From positions 68,891,393 through 68,955,392 of the forward strand of contig CM038467.1 of NCBI GenBank assembly GCA_021464415.1: 64,000 nucleotides of DNA, written 5' to 3'. This document shows, piece by piece, positions 1 to 11,611 of this stretch. Both the position numbers and the translations under genes were made by a program. The notes below the pieces were generated by a model. That model saw only the letters and a list, made by a program, of their open reading frames with translations. It did no database searches and was not told where the DNA came from. The stretch is from Lonicera japonica. Lineage: Eukaryota > Streptophyta > Magnoliopsida > Dipsacales > Caprifoliaceae. Position 1 is the stretch's first letter. Every line of letters begins with the position of its first letter.

Positions 1-2486
1 TCATAACCAAGGTAACATACATAAATTTATACGAGACATGATACGATACGATACAATAATAATAACATAATCAACAATCTCACAATAGCTCTCGTATCAC
101 GTCTCCAGCATAATGCCTCAGTTTCACCCCGCGGTCAGTCCAGGCCTAGAACAACGGATCCCGAAGACTCCGAGGCTCTTGTCCATGTCTCCTTCTAGTG
201 GGGAGTGGCTCAGGGACTTGGTTCTCCAAGTAGGTCATTCGGAGATAACCCTCAAGACATTTTCCCGGGAATCACACTCCGAATAGTTAACGAGGAGAAC
301 ACCTCATACAAGCCATCTCGACACTCCGGAAAGAACTACACCAGGCGATACCCTAGCAGGGTAATGACCATTAGTAGCCCAACTACTTCCCGGGAAACTC
401 ACCATTGGGAACGTAGTGGCACACAGGACCTGCTCCGCTTGCCGGGGAAACTCATCTAACCGAGAACACTTAGTCCTGTCGGAAGGCAAGATACCTAGAG
501 TGGGCTCTCCTTTGTGGACACACACAACCACCGGCGGAGTCACCGACTTCATTTTCCCCGTGCACGGTTTAGGGCCTTTTCACCCACGGGCGGCAATAGG
601 CGGCCCTCCTTCGAGTCACGGGGAGCTACCCGGTGCTCGGTACATCATCATATCCAGCCCATACGTGTGATCGCAACAACAGGAATATCTCGATTCCTCA
701 CGTATCAGTGTATACAATCATCAATCATCCATCACACGTATGGCTAACAATATGTATATATATAATCACACAATTGTCATCATTACATAATCATCGTTAT
801 CGATAGCATCACTATCACGTCTGTATTCCATGGCCTTATAGCCAATTAGGTCATATTCGACATTTCCCAATGTCTAACGTATCAAATGTATAAAACCAAG
901 ACCGTATACCACTTATGAGAATTCTCGTGTCATTCTAGCCAGCCAAGCATTGATTATTGTGGTTCTAGTTCAACCGGCATATAATTACGGCTCTCCTAGC
1001 CATATATACTCACAGTCAAGGCAACCCATGCCCCACCAAGTTATAGTTATTATACTCCTAGAGTATATCGTAGGTGTACTCTCTTAACTATAGCTAATAA
1101 GGTCCATACAGGACACTAGTCTCAAGGATTAGCATGTATCGTTCCCATCTAAGTGGGTTTCTAGTACAAATTTGAGGATAATGTTCTATACTTACAACTA
1201 GGGGCATATCTACATATATCTACCCCTTATAACTCAAAACCAACCCCAATCCAATCACAAATCCCGAAATCACCTTTAGCCTAGTTCATACCTTAGGCTA
1301 TCATGTGGGTATAAGATCCATATGAGAGAATAAGGTTCATAGCATGGTAAGAAATGATCATTCATGGTATATGTGCGATAATCTAACCATCAAACACACC
1401 CAATTCCCAAAACCCCAAAATTCCTAGGCTTACCATGCATGTATGAGATGGGTCTTGATGAATCATATCATATATAAGTCAAAACATGGATTAAATGCTC
1501 AGAATCTGTAATAGATGCAAGAACCCATCAATATCTAACGCCAATCAAACATTAATCTAGCCCAACCCCATGAACATGCATACAACCTAGGGTTTTTGTA
1601 AAAAATCCCCAATTTAAGTACAAATCGCTAATACAACAAGTAAAGGTTTGTAAAAGAAGTTTTATACTAGTGTTCCCACCTGATTGAAGCTTAATCGAGG
1701 TATTGAAGATGCGTAGACATCGTAGCACAGAAACCCAAGCTCGCCTTCCTAGCTCCACGCGCGAAGACGGAGGTGGAAGACGATGAATAGTGACATGAGA
1801 GGTGTTTTGGAACTCAAATCTTGGAAAAGATGAGAGATGTATGGAATATCTAGTCTCTCTCTCCCTCTAGATCTCCCTCAAGTCTCTCCCTCACTCCCCT
1901 TGATGTTGTGGTTTCGAAAATGGAGAGTTTAGGGTGTTAAATGGCTTCAAAACGGGTCAAATACGCTCAAAACTGACTTACTGGTGAAACATGATCGATC
2001 ATGGGTCCCCCATGATCGATCATGAACCCGTCTGGAACTCCTCTAGAGGACCATGATCGATCATGGCCCTTCCATGATCGATCATGGAAGTCACTGCAAC
2101 AGCAAATGACTTTCTGAGCTCGAAACGGACCTCAAAACGGCCGAATCTCAACTCGGCCCAAACACGAAAGTTGTAGAGGGAAAAGAAATGAAGACATGGC
2201 CGCAAACGGGGACTCGTTTGGACATCGGATGAAGAAGTTATGGCCTCTCAAAGTTGGCCAAAAATTGACGAATCGCAAAAGACGAAACACGCGATTATCG
2301 CCTCGGTTTCGATCCGAACCACTCGAATCACTAAACGAACACTCAAATGAGTGGAAGGAGGCTAATATGACCAATAAGGAGTGATAAGACATTATGAGGC
2401 TCTCCGAATGAGAAATTCACCACCCGAGGTGAATTAAACGGACGAATGAAAACAACCACAAGGAAACGAAAGAACGGGGTGTTACA
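1..2486 (-). mobile_element. Ty3/gypsy LTR (Tekay/Del-like), cut by window edge
   Basis: Read on the minus strand, this begins TGTAACACCCCG at 2486, the usual start of plant Tekay/Del LTRs. It then runs through an LTR-like text without coding potential to the left edge. Typical parts seen are a U3-like stretch around 2150-2300, a cluster of four palindromes (1990-2088), a pyrimidine/purine-rich leader around 1840-1900, and a long R/U5-like tail. The short open frames here have no recognisable domain. No internal domain or second LTR is in view, so I cannot tell a full element from a solo LTR. It abuts sequence assigned to the Tat element at 2487, so it probably inserted into that element's 3' part. 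Lineage is inferred from LTR style only. Confidence 0.68.
1990..2088. repeat. Four-copy palindrome cluster CATGATCGATCATG
   Basis: Perfect palindromes CATGATCGATCATG lie at 1990-2003 and 2011-2024. Extended versions CCATGATCGATCATGG lie at 2051-2066 and 2072-2087, the last extending to 18 bp (2071-2088). All are centred on a CpG. In LTR orientation (minus) they are followed within about 60-150 bases by a weak AT-rich TATA-like stretch and a GA-rich leader, placing them in probable U3. Confidence 0.9.
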
Positions 2487-2979
2487 TTCTTAGTTTTCTC
2501 TTTTGGTGGGCCCATATCGTATTCTGTTTTTCGATGCCCTTATTTCTCCCTCTTTTGGGAAAGACTTTTCCTAGGCCTCCTCTGTTTTTGACCAGGAGTC
2601 TTTTCATCCCTTTGTTGTGATCAGGAGCCTTACTCACCCAAAACGAAGCCCTGAGCCGGTTTTGGCCAAGCTGTCACTTTTGGTGTGGCTCTCCCTGTCA
2701 CTCTCTATTTCTATTTCTCTCGCTCGCTTTCGGCGCTCATGCGGGTTCTTTCTCTTTTCTACTTTTTCAATTTTTTCTATTCCCGTCTTATCTTGCTATT
2801 CTGCTTTTCTCATTTGATGGTCTCGGTCCTTTCTGGTAGACCAGAGACTACTTTTAACCGTTTGTATTTCGTCCTCGCATTTTCGAAGAGATGATTTGGA
2901 AGTCTTTCCTCATGTTCTCATCCTGGATGTGCGATTTTTAGCAATTTTTTCGAAAACTGTTTCTCGGAAGTCCTCAAAA

Positions 2980-3060
2980 AATGAGACAATAGGTCAAAAA
3001 AAATCAGGGGATGGGACTGATTGTCGCGCGACAATCTCCTCTACTATATAAGCCCCTTGC
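2980..3060 (+). promoter_or_regulatory. Promoter of the first antisense gene: palindrome plus TATA
   Basis: A perfect 16-bp palindrome ATTGTCGCGCGACAAT (3020-3035) is followed after 9 bases by TATATAA (3045-3051) and a CT-rich leader (3070-3130). The palindrome core is the same as in the element's LTR, but the orientation of the promoter is opposite to that of the retroelement. Confidence 0.7.
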
Positions 3061-3180
3061 TGAGCTCATTCCATCTCATTCTTTCCTTCCACTTTCTCTC
3101 TCTAGCTCTTTTTCTCTCTTCTCCCAAGCGCGGAAGCCCTGCCGCTTTTTCGACTTTTCTCACATATTACATATACACGG

Positions 3181-6100
3181 ATGGACCCTGCACATCCATA
3201 AGACTAGAGGGTGACCAGGAGGAGGTCACTTTTACAGACGCTCAGGGCGTTCTTCGCTGCAGTCCTCACCACGACAACTGGGAGGACTTGGATTGGTATG
3301 GCGAGGATGGGGTGGACCGCGGTCGGGCGGTGGTCTATCGAGACGTGACCCGGACCGCTCCAGTTCCGGACATTCCTTGGCTCTTGATGGAGCCAGTTTC
3401 TCATGAGATCCGTCGACGGTCTCTGGTACGTCTTCTTTTTGTGTTTTTATTTGTTCTTTTATTTCTGTCGTTTTCTGCATGTATTTTAAACAATGTTAGT
3501 ATGCATATCTGCCTAGAAATAACGTCCGATTTAGTGAACTCATACTTTTTACCTGTGATGCCTCCTAGATCTTGGGAATCTACATAATGTACCCCCATGA
3601 CTCTATAACTCTCATAATTACACCAAAATACCCTCTGGTTTGGAAAATTACATAATTTACCCTTATAACCCTATATCTCTCATAATTACACCAAAGGACC
3701 CTCAGGTTTGGAAAATTTCATAATTTACCCTTATAACCCTATATTTCTCATAATTACACCAAAATACCCTTAGGTTTGAAAAATTACATAATTTACCCTT
3801 ATAACCCTATATCTCTCATAATTACACCAAAATATCCTCAGGTTTGGAAAATTACATAATTTACCCTTATATCCCTATATCTCTCATAATTACACCAAAA
3901 TACCCTCAGGTTTTGGAAAATTACATATTTTACCCTTATATCCCTATAACTCTCATAATTACACCAAAGTACCCTCAGGTTTGGAAAATTACATAATTTA
4001 CCCTTATAACCTTATAACTCTCATAATTACACCAAAATACCCTCAGGTTTGGAAAATTACATAATTTACCCTTATAACCCTATATCTCTTATAATTACGC
4101 CAAAATACCCTCAGGTTTTGAAAATTACATAATTTACCCTTATATCCCTATATCTCTCATAATTACACCAAAATACCCTAAGGTTTTGGAAAATTACATA
4201 TTTTACCCTTATATCCCTATAACTCTCATAATTACACCAAAGTACCCTCAGGTTTGGAAAATTACATAATTTACCCTTATAACCCTATAACTCTCATAAT
4301 TACACCAAAATACCCTCAGGTTTTGGAAAATTTACATAATTTACCCTTATATCCCTATATCTCTCATAATTACACCAGAATACCCTCATGTTTTGGAAAA
4401 TTATATATTTTACCCTTATAACCCTATATCTCTCATAATTACACCAAAATACCCTCAGGTTTTGGAAAATTACATAATTTACCCTTATATCCCTATAACT
4501 CTCATAATTACACCAAAATACCCTAAGGTTTTGGAAAATTACATAATTTATCCTTATAACCCTATAACTCTCATAATTACACCAAAGTACCCTCAAGTTT
4601 TGGAAAATTACATAATTTACCCTTATAACCCTATATCTCTCATAATTACACCAAAATACCCTCAAGTTTTGGAAAATTACATAATTTACCCTTATAACCC
4701 TATAACTCTCATAATTACACCAAAAATACCTTTAGGTTTGGAAAATTACATAATTTACCCTTATAACCCTATATCTCTCATAATTACACCAAATACCCTC
4801 AAGTTTTGGAAAATTACATATTTTACCCTTATAACCCTATATCTCTCATAATTACACCAAAATACCCTCAAGGTTTTGGAAAGTTACATAATTTATCCTT
4901 ATAACCCTATAACTCTCATAATTACACCAAAATACCCTCCTAATCCTGTACTCGTTCCTTTTGTCCGCAGTGGGTTGGCCGTGGTTGGGGTTCTCCCAAC
5001 ACCATCTCTTTAGAGTGGCGACAGGCACCGGCCCCTGTCCAGGAGTTGCTTCTTGCGACTCCTTTTGTCTCTCTCTTCGATGCCCTTTCGGAGCGGGTAT
5101 CTAGGGCAGCTGTGTTAGTGTCAGCTCTGGCCTGCCATTGGTGGGACACCACTCACACTTTTCACTGGAGCTGGGGGGAGATGATGATGACCCCCATCGA
5201 CTTGTTTGCTCTGACCGGGATTCCTTTAGGGGGTCCCTATACAGATTGATGTCCCCTTGCGTCTGACAGCAGAGGGCATCGTTGGTGCATTAGGATGGTT
5301 TCCGGAGCGACGGAGTTTCGGTGATGCGATTCCTTGGGCCGTTTTGGTTACCCGGCTAGCCACGGAGAGAGCCCGATTAGCTGCCTCAGGAGCGCCGATG
5401 ACCCATCAGGAGGCACGTCAGTATGCCCGCGTCCTTCTTCTACTGACACTCCATGATTTGTTCGAGGCCCGTGGGGGGGACACGGCCCATCTCTGGTGGC
5501 TGCCCTACCTTCGGGACTTCAGCATTATGTTCGACTATGATTGGGGCAGTTTTATTCTGGCCGTCCTCTATGACGCTATGGACCAGGTTTCTCGCCACTT
5601 AGCCCTGAACCTTAAGGGCTTTTCCCTGCTGTGGGAGGTATATACCTTTGTTCCCTTAACCTCGTTCCAATTCTTTATTATTATTATTATTTTTTTCTTT
5701 TACCCGTTGATTATTGCTGATACTTTTTATGTTTCTTCTTCAGAGTTGGTTTGTGGCGTATACCCGTCTGGGGCGCGCCCAGGTGGATCTCCTCATTGAG
5801 AACGAGGATCAGTTTTCCTTTCTCCGCCGATTCATCGCGGGGAACTACAGGGCTCCTTATGTATACCGGACTCGAGAGACCGGTGCTGCTGCCGTTCATG
5901 ACCTGCAGGAGGAGCAGGTAAATATTTTAGTACTCTTTCCTTTAAATGGTAAATAGAATATATCAATAACTGAAATAAAATTTTGTTCTCTTTGTAGATT
6001 GAGTGGGCCCCTGGGGTGATCTGGGTCTTCATTTCGGGTATGGCCGTGCTCTGACCGCCTCGAGGACTAGGCGGCTGATTAGGGATGAGTACGGCCTTCA

Positions 6101-7548
6101 TTTTTACTTAGGCCAAAGAGTTATTCGCCAGCACACACCGGCCCAGTGGCCTCGAGTTCCACTGTTCCACCGATTCTGATGAGGCGGACGGGCGAGATTG
6201 ATCCGGTGACGGTGCAGGCCTTGGTTGACGGGCTCGATTTCCAGACGTTCACTGAGGAGGGAGACTATATGCCGCTTTTACTGCCCGTTATCTGATGAGG
6301 GAGCCGAAGGGGACTCGGGAACGGGTCTTCTATGAGAGATATCGGGCGTTGGGAGGTGATCCCCATTACATACGAGGACAGACCCACTTAGCTAGGGCGG
6401 TTCCGGGTCATCTGCCACCTGTCCCCGACCAGAGGGACAACATTCTGGATTCCGAGGATGAGGACCCCGAGGGAGAGATGGACGTTCCTGCTACTGCCGA
6501 GGGTGGCGGTAGGTCAGGTGGTGAGGGAGGTGATACGACAGCGGCTCCTAAGCAGTCACCTCAGACGACACCCGTGGAGGAGCGGCATGCTGAGGGTGTT
6601 GAGTTCCCTACAGGCCCTTCTGTGTCTCCGGAGGTCCTCTTTGCCACTGCCGAGGGGAGAGCAGGATTTTCTGAGAGGTCCTGGGAGCCTGCGGACCTTG
6701 GGACGGATTACGAGCAGTTCGGGCGGACCCCCCTGCTGCGGCGACTACTCTTTCTAGTGGGATTCCGCCTTTGAGGGCGACGGCTATGGCGGATCCTCCG
6801 GGGGTCCGTACCTACGCCACGTTGACTCCTCTCCCAATGACTGCTATGGGGCCTCCAGCCCGATCTCTAGGTCTCGGCGGCTCATCTTCTCGCCCTTTTT
6901 TGTTTCCTATTCGCGAGGAGGGAGGGTCTACTTCTGCGGCTGTCCCGGCGGGGTCGTCCATTTCGTGGGTAGATCTACCCCCACTTCCCAGAGACAGCTC
7001 CTATGTCGGCGCTGGTTTATGTCGATATCCTGTCCCTGAGTACCCTCTTCCTGAGGATACTTTCGACTACTTGGGTGGTCGCCCTGGTGATGAGGTACCT
7101 TCTTTTTCTTTTATTGATTTTATCTGTATTTATTTATTCTCTTGACTGTGCTGATTCTCTTATCTTGTGTCTTTTACAGAGGGTGAGCGTACGAGTGGCA
7201 GATCTGCGGGCTTGGCACACCCAGTACCTCTACAGCTGGAACCTGCTCCAGTACATCGATCGAGACCCTCCTACTTACATGCGTGACTATCAGAGGGCTA
7301 TTAACGTCTCTTTACGGCCGGACGACCCCTTGACTTCTTCTCATGCCCGGACGGAGTCTAGGCGGAGTAGCAGTCGGACCTCTAGGCGATCTCGATCCTC
7401 GGTGATCCGCCCTACGGCACCGGTTCAGTCTACGGGGCCTTCCCAGGCGGCAGTTCCTCTTGTCTCAGGCGTCCCAGTGGTTGATCTTACTCCCGAGGAG
7501 GGCTCGGGTGATAGTGGGAGCGTGTCGAAAAGCGCTCAAGTAGATTAG
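3181..7548 (+). pseudogene. Antisense plant-mobile-domain-like gene inside the Tat element, five exons
   Basis: Exons: about 3181-3425, 4971-5637, 5744-5917, 5998-7094 and 7180-7548. All four introns (3426-4970, 5638-5743, 5918-5997, 7095-7179) are GT-AG with pyrimidine tracts and fall in phase 0, strong support for a true gene structure. The protein resembles plant mobile domain proteins, a family of unknown biochemical role often carried by transposons: exon 2 holds WGEMMMTPIDLFALTGIPLGG, later WFVAYTRLGRAQ. It ends in a disordered acidic/Ser-Arg-rich tail (SRRSSSRTSRRSRSS). ATG at 3181 (MDPAHP) meets a stop at once; a 1-base shift restores the open frame. A further frameshift lies near 5240 and several lie in 5998-6300 and 6770, so this is a pseudogene. 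Family call is by eye; a database domain search was not possible. Confidence 0.7.
3590..4937. repeat. 68/69-bp minisatellite, about 20 copies, in intron 1 of the antisense gene
   Basis: Tandem units contain, in order, the short blocks TACCCTTATAACCCTATA, CTCATAATTACACC and ACCCTCAGG, then TTTGGAAAATTACATAA. The period is 68 bp, or 69 bp where the unit has TTTTGG. The 69-bp versions keep open frames on both strands (23-residue periodic peptides), which are artefacts of the period. The array fills most of intron 1 (3426-4970). Tandem arrays in the 3' part of Tat/Ogre elements are known as sources of satellites. Confidence 0.95.
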
Positions 7549-8010
7549 CTTTTTCTCTTTCCTGCATTTAGTGTTAGTTTGGACAGATATGTATTTATTT
7601 AGGCATTTTTAGACAGATATGTAGTTTTTTTTGAAAACTGTTCTTTTATTGGATTTATGAAAATCTTTATTTGTGTCTGATGATATACTATTATTCTCTG
7701 TCTGTGAAAGTTTAATTGGATTTAGTAATTTAGGAGCTATACCTTGTAATGCGGTAGTACTTAGGGCCCCTGAAAAAGAGCAAAGTGAGAACAAGAATGC
7801 ATCTAGAAGCGATTCGTTTGGCAAGAATGACTGTTATGTGTAGGAAAACAAAAATAGGGTGACCCTAAATGGGTTTGTCGGGCGACAATCCCTCCTGGAC
7901 ATGGGTTTGTCGCGCAACAAACAGGCACAAGACCCTCCCTTTTTGCTTTAAATACACCCATCTTCCTTCCTTCATCCCCACACCTTCAAAACATCTCTTC
8001 TTATCGCACA
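7549..8010 (+). promoter_or_regulatory. Inter-gene region and promoter of the second antisense gene
   Basis: Two imperfect copies of the palindrome, TTGTCGGGCGACAA (7875-7888) and TTGTCGCGCAACAA (7907-7920), precede TTTAAATA (7947-7954) by 26 bases. A CT-rich leader (7960-8010) follows. The rest of this stretch is the AT-rich 3' flank of the first antisense gene, with nothing else recognised. Confidence 0.6.
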
Positions 8011-9247
8011 AAATCTAATTTTTCTTATATCAATGCTCGAGATGCTTTGATATCTTCTGAAAGCGGTTTGAATTTTGGTGCTTTTAGTCCTTTAGCGGGC
8101 TGGTGCCATCGTCCCGTCGATTTTTCCTTTCTGTTAGGTGCTTTGTATTTCTGGAGTCCTGCGGACCATCTTTTCCGCTTTGGACTAGATGAGCTCTATC
8201 CGACTTATGAAGAGTTTTCCTGGCTGTTGCGTTCTGACGTTCGTCTCCCAATGGCAATTCCCATAGAAGAAATCGGCCCTCGAGATATGCTGATTGCTTT
8301 GTTAGCCATTCCCCAAGTGGCCTGTGACGGTTTTATTAAAGACGGGCTTCTTGACTTCCACAAAATGGTGAGGTTCTTTCATCGTTACGAAGGGAGAGCT
8401 TCTTAAGACGTGGGGCGTACCGCGGCGGCCCTGATCTGCCTTATTTCTGATATGTTGCTGGTGACGGGTTCCTCCCGTGTTGATCCGACTATTTTGAGTT
8501 TGATCTACCATGCTAGAAATGGAGAGTCCATAGTCCCCATTGTTCTTGCAGAGACCCTGAATGGTCTGGATGATGTTCAAAGGGGCTTCACCCTTCTTTA
8601 GGGGGAGTCCATGTTTACTATATATGTGGCTACTAGAGCGCTTCCGATCAGTGGGCTTCAATGGGGTTCGGCTTGATAATCCGACGCATTTCTTCCGTCG
8701 TCCCCTCTTTGGGGCTTTGACCATGTCTTCCTCTGATTGGATGGTGTGGTTTTCAGAGAACTTTCAGGCTATTCGGTGAAACATTCCTTGGTGGAAGCTG
8801 AGGGAGATGGTGCTTAGTACAGGTGGTCAGAACTATGTTCGATTTCGCGGGCTTTGGTTTACCTCCTTTTATCTCCCAGGACGTCTTCTTCGGCAGTTTA
8901 ACGTTCCTCAGGAGGTTCCCCTGGGTCTGAACAACTTCTCCTCCGAGTCTAAATTTATGACCCCGCATGTTTCTTTATCGGTAGAGATGATGTGGCGTGC
9001 TCGACTGACTCTTCAGTTCAACTATGCCCGTTTCGGTATTACCCGGCCCCTCTGGGCTGACATTATCCGCTCTTGCTGGCAATCTCTGGAAGGAGAACTG
9101 ATTGAAGGCCCCTTTCAAATGGAGTGGTTCCGATTCATGGATACTGAGGCCACTGATGATAACATTGTTTTTGCGTATAAGATTTTGGACGAGGCTCAAA
9201 TCGATTTGGCTACTGAGGACCCAGTGTGGCCAACCCCTAGGGATTAG
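8011..9247 (+). pseudogene. Second antisense gene in the Tat element (plant-mobile-domain/DUF7745-like)
   Basis: A roughly 400-codon reading frame without visible introns. The N part reads FGAFSPLAGW, LGALYFWSPADHLFRFGLDELYPTYEEFSWLL, a pattern like the N-terminal region of plant mobile domain/DUF7745 proteins (F-W-P...F-F...P-T-E-E-x). The middle has LIYHARNGESIVPIVLAETLNGL and WLLERF; the C part is better preserved (8807-9247). Breaks: TAA at 8404, a frameshift near 8590 with TAG at 8599, and TGA at 8777 (likely from TGG). ATGs at 8033 and 8042 are out of frame with the main body, so the start is uncertain. Like the first antisense gene it runs against gag-pol and converges on integrase. 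A possible AATAAA is near 9334. Function unknown. Confidence 0.55.
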
Positions 9248-9474
9248 TCTCTTCTGTATGTTGTATCTCCTTTGTAACCTTTTGGTGTTCTGAACCACCT
9301 TTAATAATGTACGAAGGAATGTGTTATGGGAAATAAATTTCTTTATAAAGTTTAAACCGGGCTTGAAGTCACTTCTCAGGTTGCCTACGTTCCCCTTTTT
9401 TTGAATTTTTCAAAAACATAACTTTGAGTTGGGGCTCAGGTTTACGTAGTTCTTATCTATACATGTTATGCCTA
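9248..9474. other. Convergent spacer between antisense gene and integrase
   Basis: Holds the AATAAA-like site near 9334 on the plus strand. Near 9391-9405 the minus strand has an A-run followed by GGGG that resembles a polypurine tract, but no LTR follows it, so it is not the priming tract of the 3' LTR. Confidence 0.4.
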
Positions 9475-10620
9475 TTAATAATATTTCTTCAGTCGGTCAA
9501 TGTTGACTGGTGAGTGCAGTAACTGTCCGTCTAAATCAGCGAGTATAGCAGCACCCCCGGTATCAATCTCTTTGACGATATATGGTCCTGTCCACTTCTA
9601 CCCGAACTTACCCCTCGGATCTCTGGCTGGCTCTCGAATTTCTTTCAATACGATATCATTCTCATTGATACCCCGAGTCCTCACTTTCTGGTCAAACGCT
9701 CGGGCGATTCTCTTCTGATACCCTTGATGGTGGTACACGGCTTTCAATCTCTTTTCATCCAATAGGGCTAACTTGTAATAATGTGCCTGGACCCACTCCA
9801 GTTCATTGACTTGATTATCTAACATTACCCTGAGGGAGGGGACCTCTAACTCAACAAGGAGGACAGCTTCCATCCCGTATGTAAGAGAAAATGGGGTTGC
9901 CCCGGTGGAGACCCTCTCGGTGGTGCGGTATCCCCACAATGCGTATGGTAATTTCTTTGGCCAGTCCCAGCAGGTGTCGGTCATCTTGCTTAGGATATTC
10001 TTTAGATTCTTGTTGGCGGCTTCAACTGCCCCATTGGTTTGTGGTCTATACGGCGAAGATTTGTATCGGGTGATACCGTATTCCTCCATAACTATATTGG
10101 CTTTCCCTTCAAAATGAGTGCCATTATCCGAGACGATCTCATGCGGGACCCCATACCGGCAGATGATGTTTCGTCGGATGAATCGGGCGACTTTTCTGGC
10201 GTCAATGGTTTGGAATGACTCGGCTTCCACCCATTTGGTAAAGTAGTCGATGGCCACTAGTATGAATTCATGGCCGTTGCTGGCTTTGGGTGAAATCTTC
10301 CCAATGATGTCAATTCCCCAAGTCGCGAAAGGCCAGGGAGCAGTCATGCTGTACAGCTCTTTTGGTGGAGGTTTCTGAGATTTAGCATAGATTTGGCATT
10401 TGTGGCAATGGCGTACGTGATTAACGCAGTCGTTCTGCAGGGTAGACCAGTAATAGCCTTGTCTGATAATCTTGCGGGCAAGTGTATGTCCGCTCATGTG
10501 AGGTCCACAATCGCCCCCGTGTATCTGATCCATTACTTTGACAGACTCTTCTTCTGCGAGACATTGGAGATGGGTCCCGTCATAGTTCCTCTTATATAGC
10601 CTGTCGGCACAAAGTATGAA
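9475..10620 (-). pseudogene. Integrase region of pol
   Basis: The frame 10533-9598 carries the HHCC zinc finger (ends CHKCQ) and the DDE core: D in WGIDIIG, D in VSDNGTHF and E in NGAVEAANK, all present. One TAG at 9598 follows RGKFG. The same frame then continues through KWTGPYIVKEI, ADLDG and PVNIDRLKKYY to a natural stop at 9475-9477, so the C-terminal GPY/F-type domain is also here. The enzyme would insert the cDNA into chromosomes. This is the best preserved part of pol. It ends about 230 bases from, and convergent with, the antisense gene that ends at 9247. Confidence 0.9.
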
Positions 10621-10628
10621 CCTTGACG

Positions 10629-11608
10629 CTAATCTCCTGAGTGTGACCCGTGTTTTCTTGTTTGTTTGCTCGGGATACTAGTATTTTTTAACAGGTTCCA
10701 GATATCGTAAAACCAAGTGGTCGAGTCTCCTTCATCTTCATTCCCTACCTCCAAGGCCATGCAGTGTGCTGGTCCTGATTTCTTTTGTACTGTAAGAGTT
10801 ATTTCTTCCATCCCCTCCGGGATATCGATCATAGATGCCAGGGTTGCCAGTGCGTCAGCAAAACTGTTCTGAGACCTGGGGACATCGTAAAACTCCGCAT
10901 GCTCAAACTTTCCCACGACATTCTCCAGTCGGGCGAGGTAAGGGACTAATTTCTCATCTTTGATCTTCCATTCCTTCAGGACTAGTGGACCACTAGTGCT
11001 AAATCTCTGTATACCTGTATTCTCTTTATACCCCTTTGAAGAGCGATCTCTAACCCGAGTATGCAGGCTTCATATTCGGCCATGTTGTTGGTGCAGAAAA
11101 AATCCAGACGATATGATACTGGGGAGTGAGTTTGGTCCGGAGAGACTAACAGGATGCCTATCCCATTTTCGTTTCGATTGGCGGCCCCGTCAAAGTACAA
11201 CTTCCAGTCTTCATCGATCTCGACATTCATGATGGTTTCATCCGGGAACTCGGCTTCTTCTAGCATGTCTCCCAATATCGAATTGTGGGCCAGGTAATCA
11301 GCTATGATCTTGCCTTTGACTGCCTTCTGGGTCATGTAGGTGATGTCAAATTCGGAGAGTAGAAATAGCCATTTTGCCATTCGATTCGAGAGAGCTGGTT
11401 TCTCGAAGAGGTATTTCAACGGATCAATTCGTGATGCCAGGATGACCGAAAAAATCAGCATGTAGTGCCGTAGTTTCTGTGTTACCCAGACAAGAGCAGT
11501 GCACAATTTTTCTAACGGCGTGTAGTTTATCTCAAATGGGGACAGCTTCTTGCTGATGTAATAGATGGCCTGCTCTTTCCGGGTATCGGTCAGGTGTTGG
11601 GCTAGCAT
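10629..11608 (-). pseudogene. RNase H plus second, archaeal-type RNase H
   Basis: The frame 11608-10982 begins with the retroelement RNase H tail (IYYISKKLSPFEINYTPLEK, MAKWLFLLSEFDITY). It then enters a second RNase H domain: WKLYFDGAANRNENGIGILL, NNMAEYEACILGLEIAL. That domain is completed after stops and frameshifts by DVPRSQNSFADALATLASM (about 10890-10835). Possession of this additional plant/archaeal-type RNase H is a Tat-lineage feature. It would degrade RNA in the RNA/DNA hybrid. Stops near 10980 and between the parts make it a pseudogene. Confidence 0.85.
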
Positions 11609-11611
11609 GTT

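Noticed and set aside
205..747. Open frames on both strands at the left end
   Set aside because: They overlap one another and lie in LTR sequence; no domain.
4300..4851. Open frames of 121-152 codons with 23-residue repeats on both strands
   Set aside because: They are produced by the 69-bp period of the minisatellite lacking stops; no coding signal beyond the repeat.
9391..9410. Polypurine tract of the 3' LTR (minus strand)
   Set aside because: No LTR start follows; antisense genes lie beyond, so the 3' LTR must be further left.
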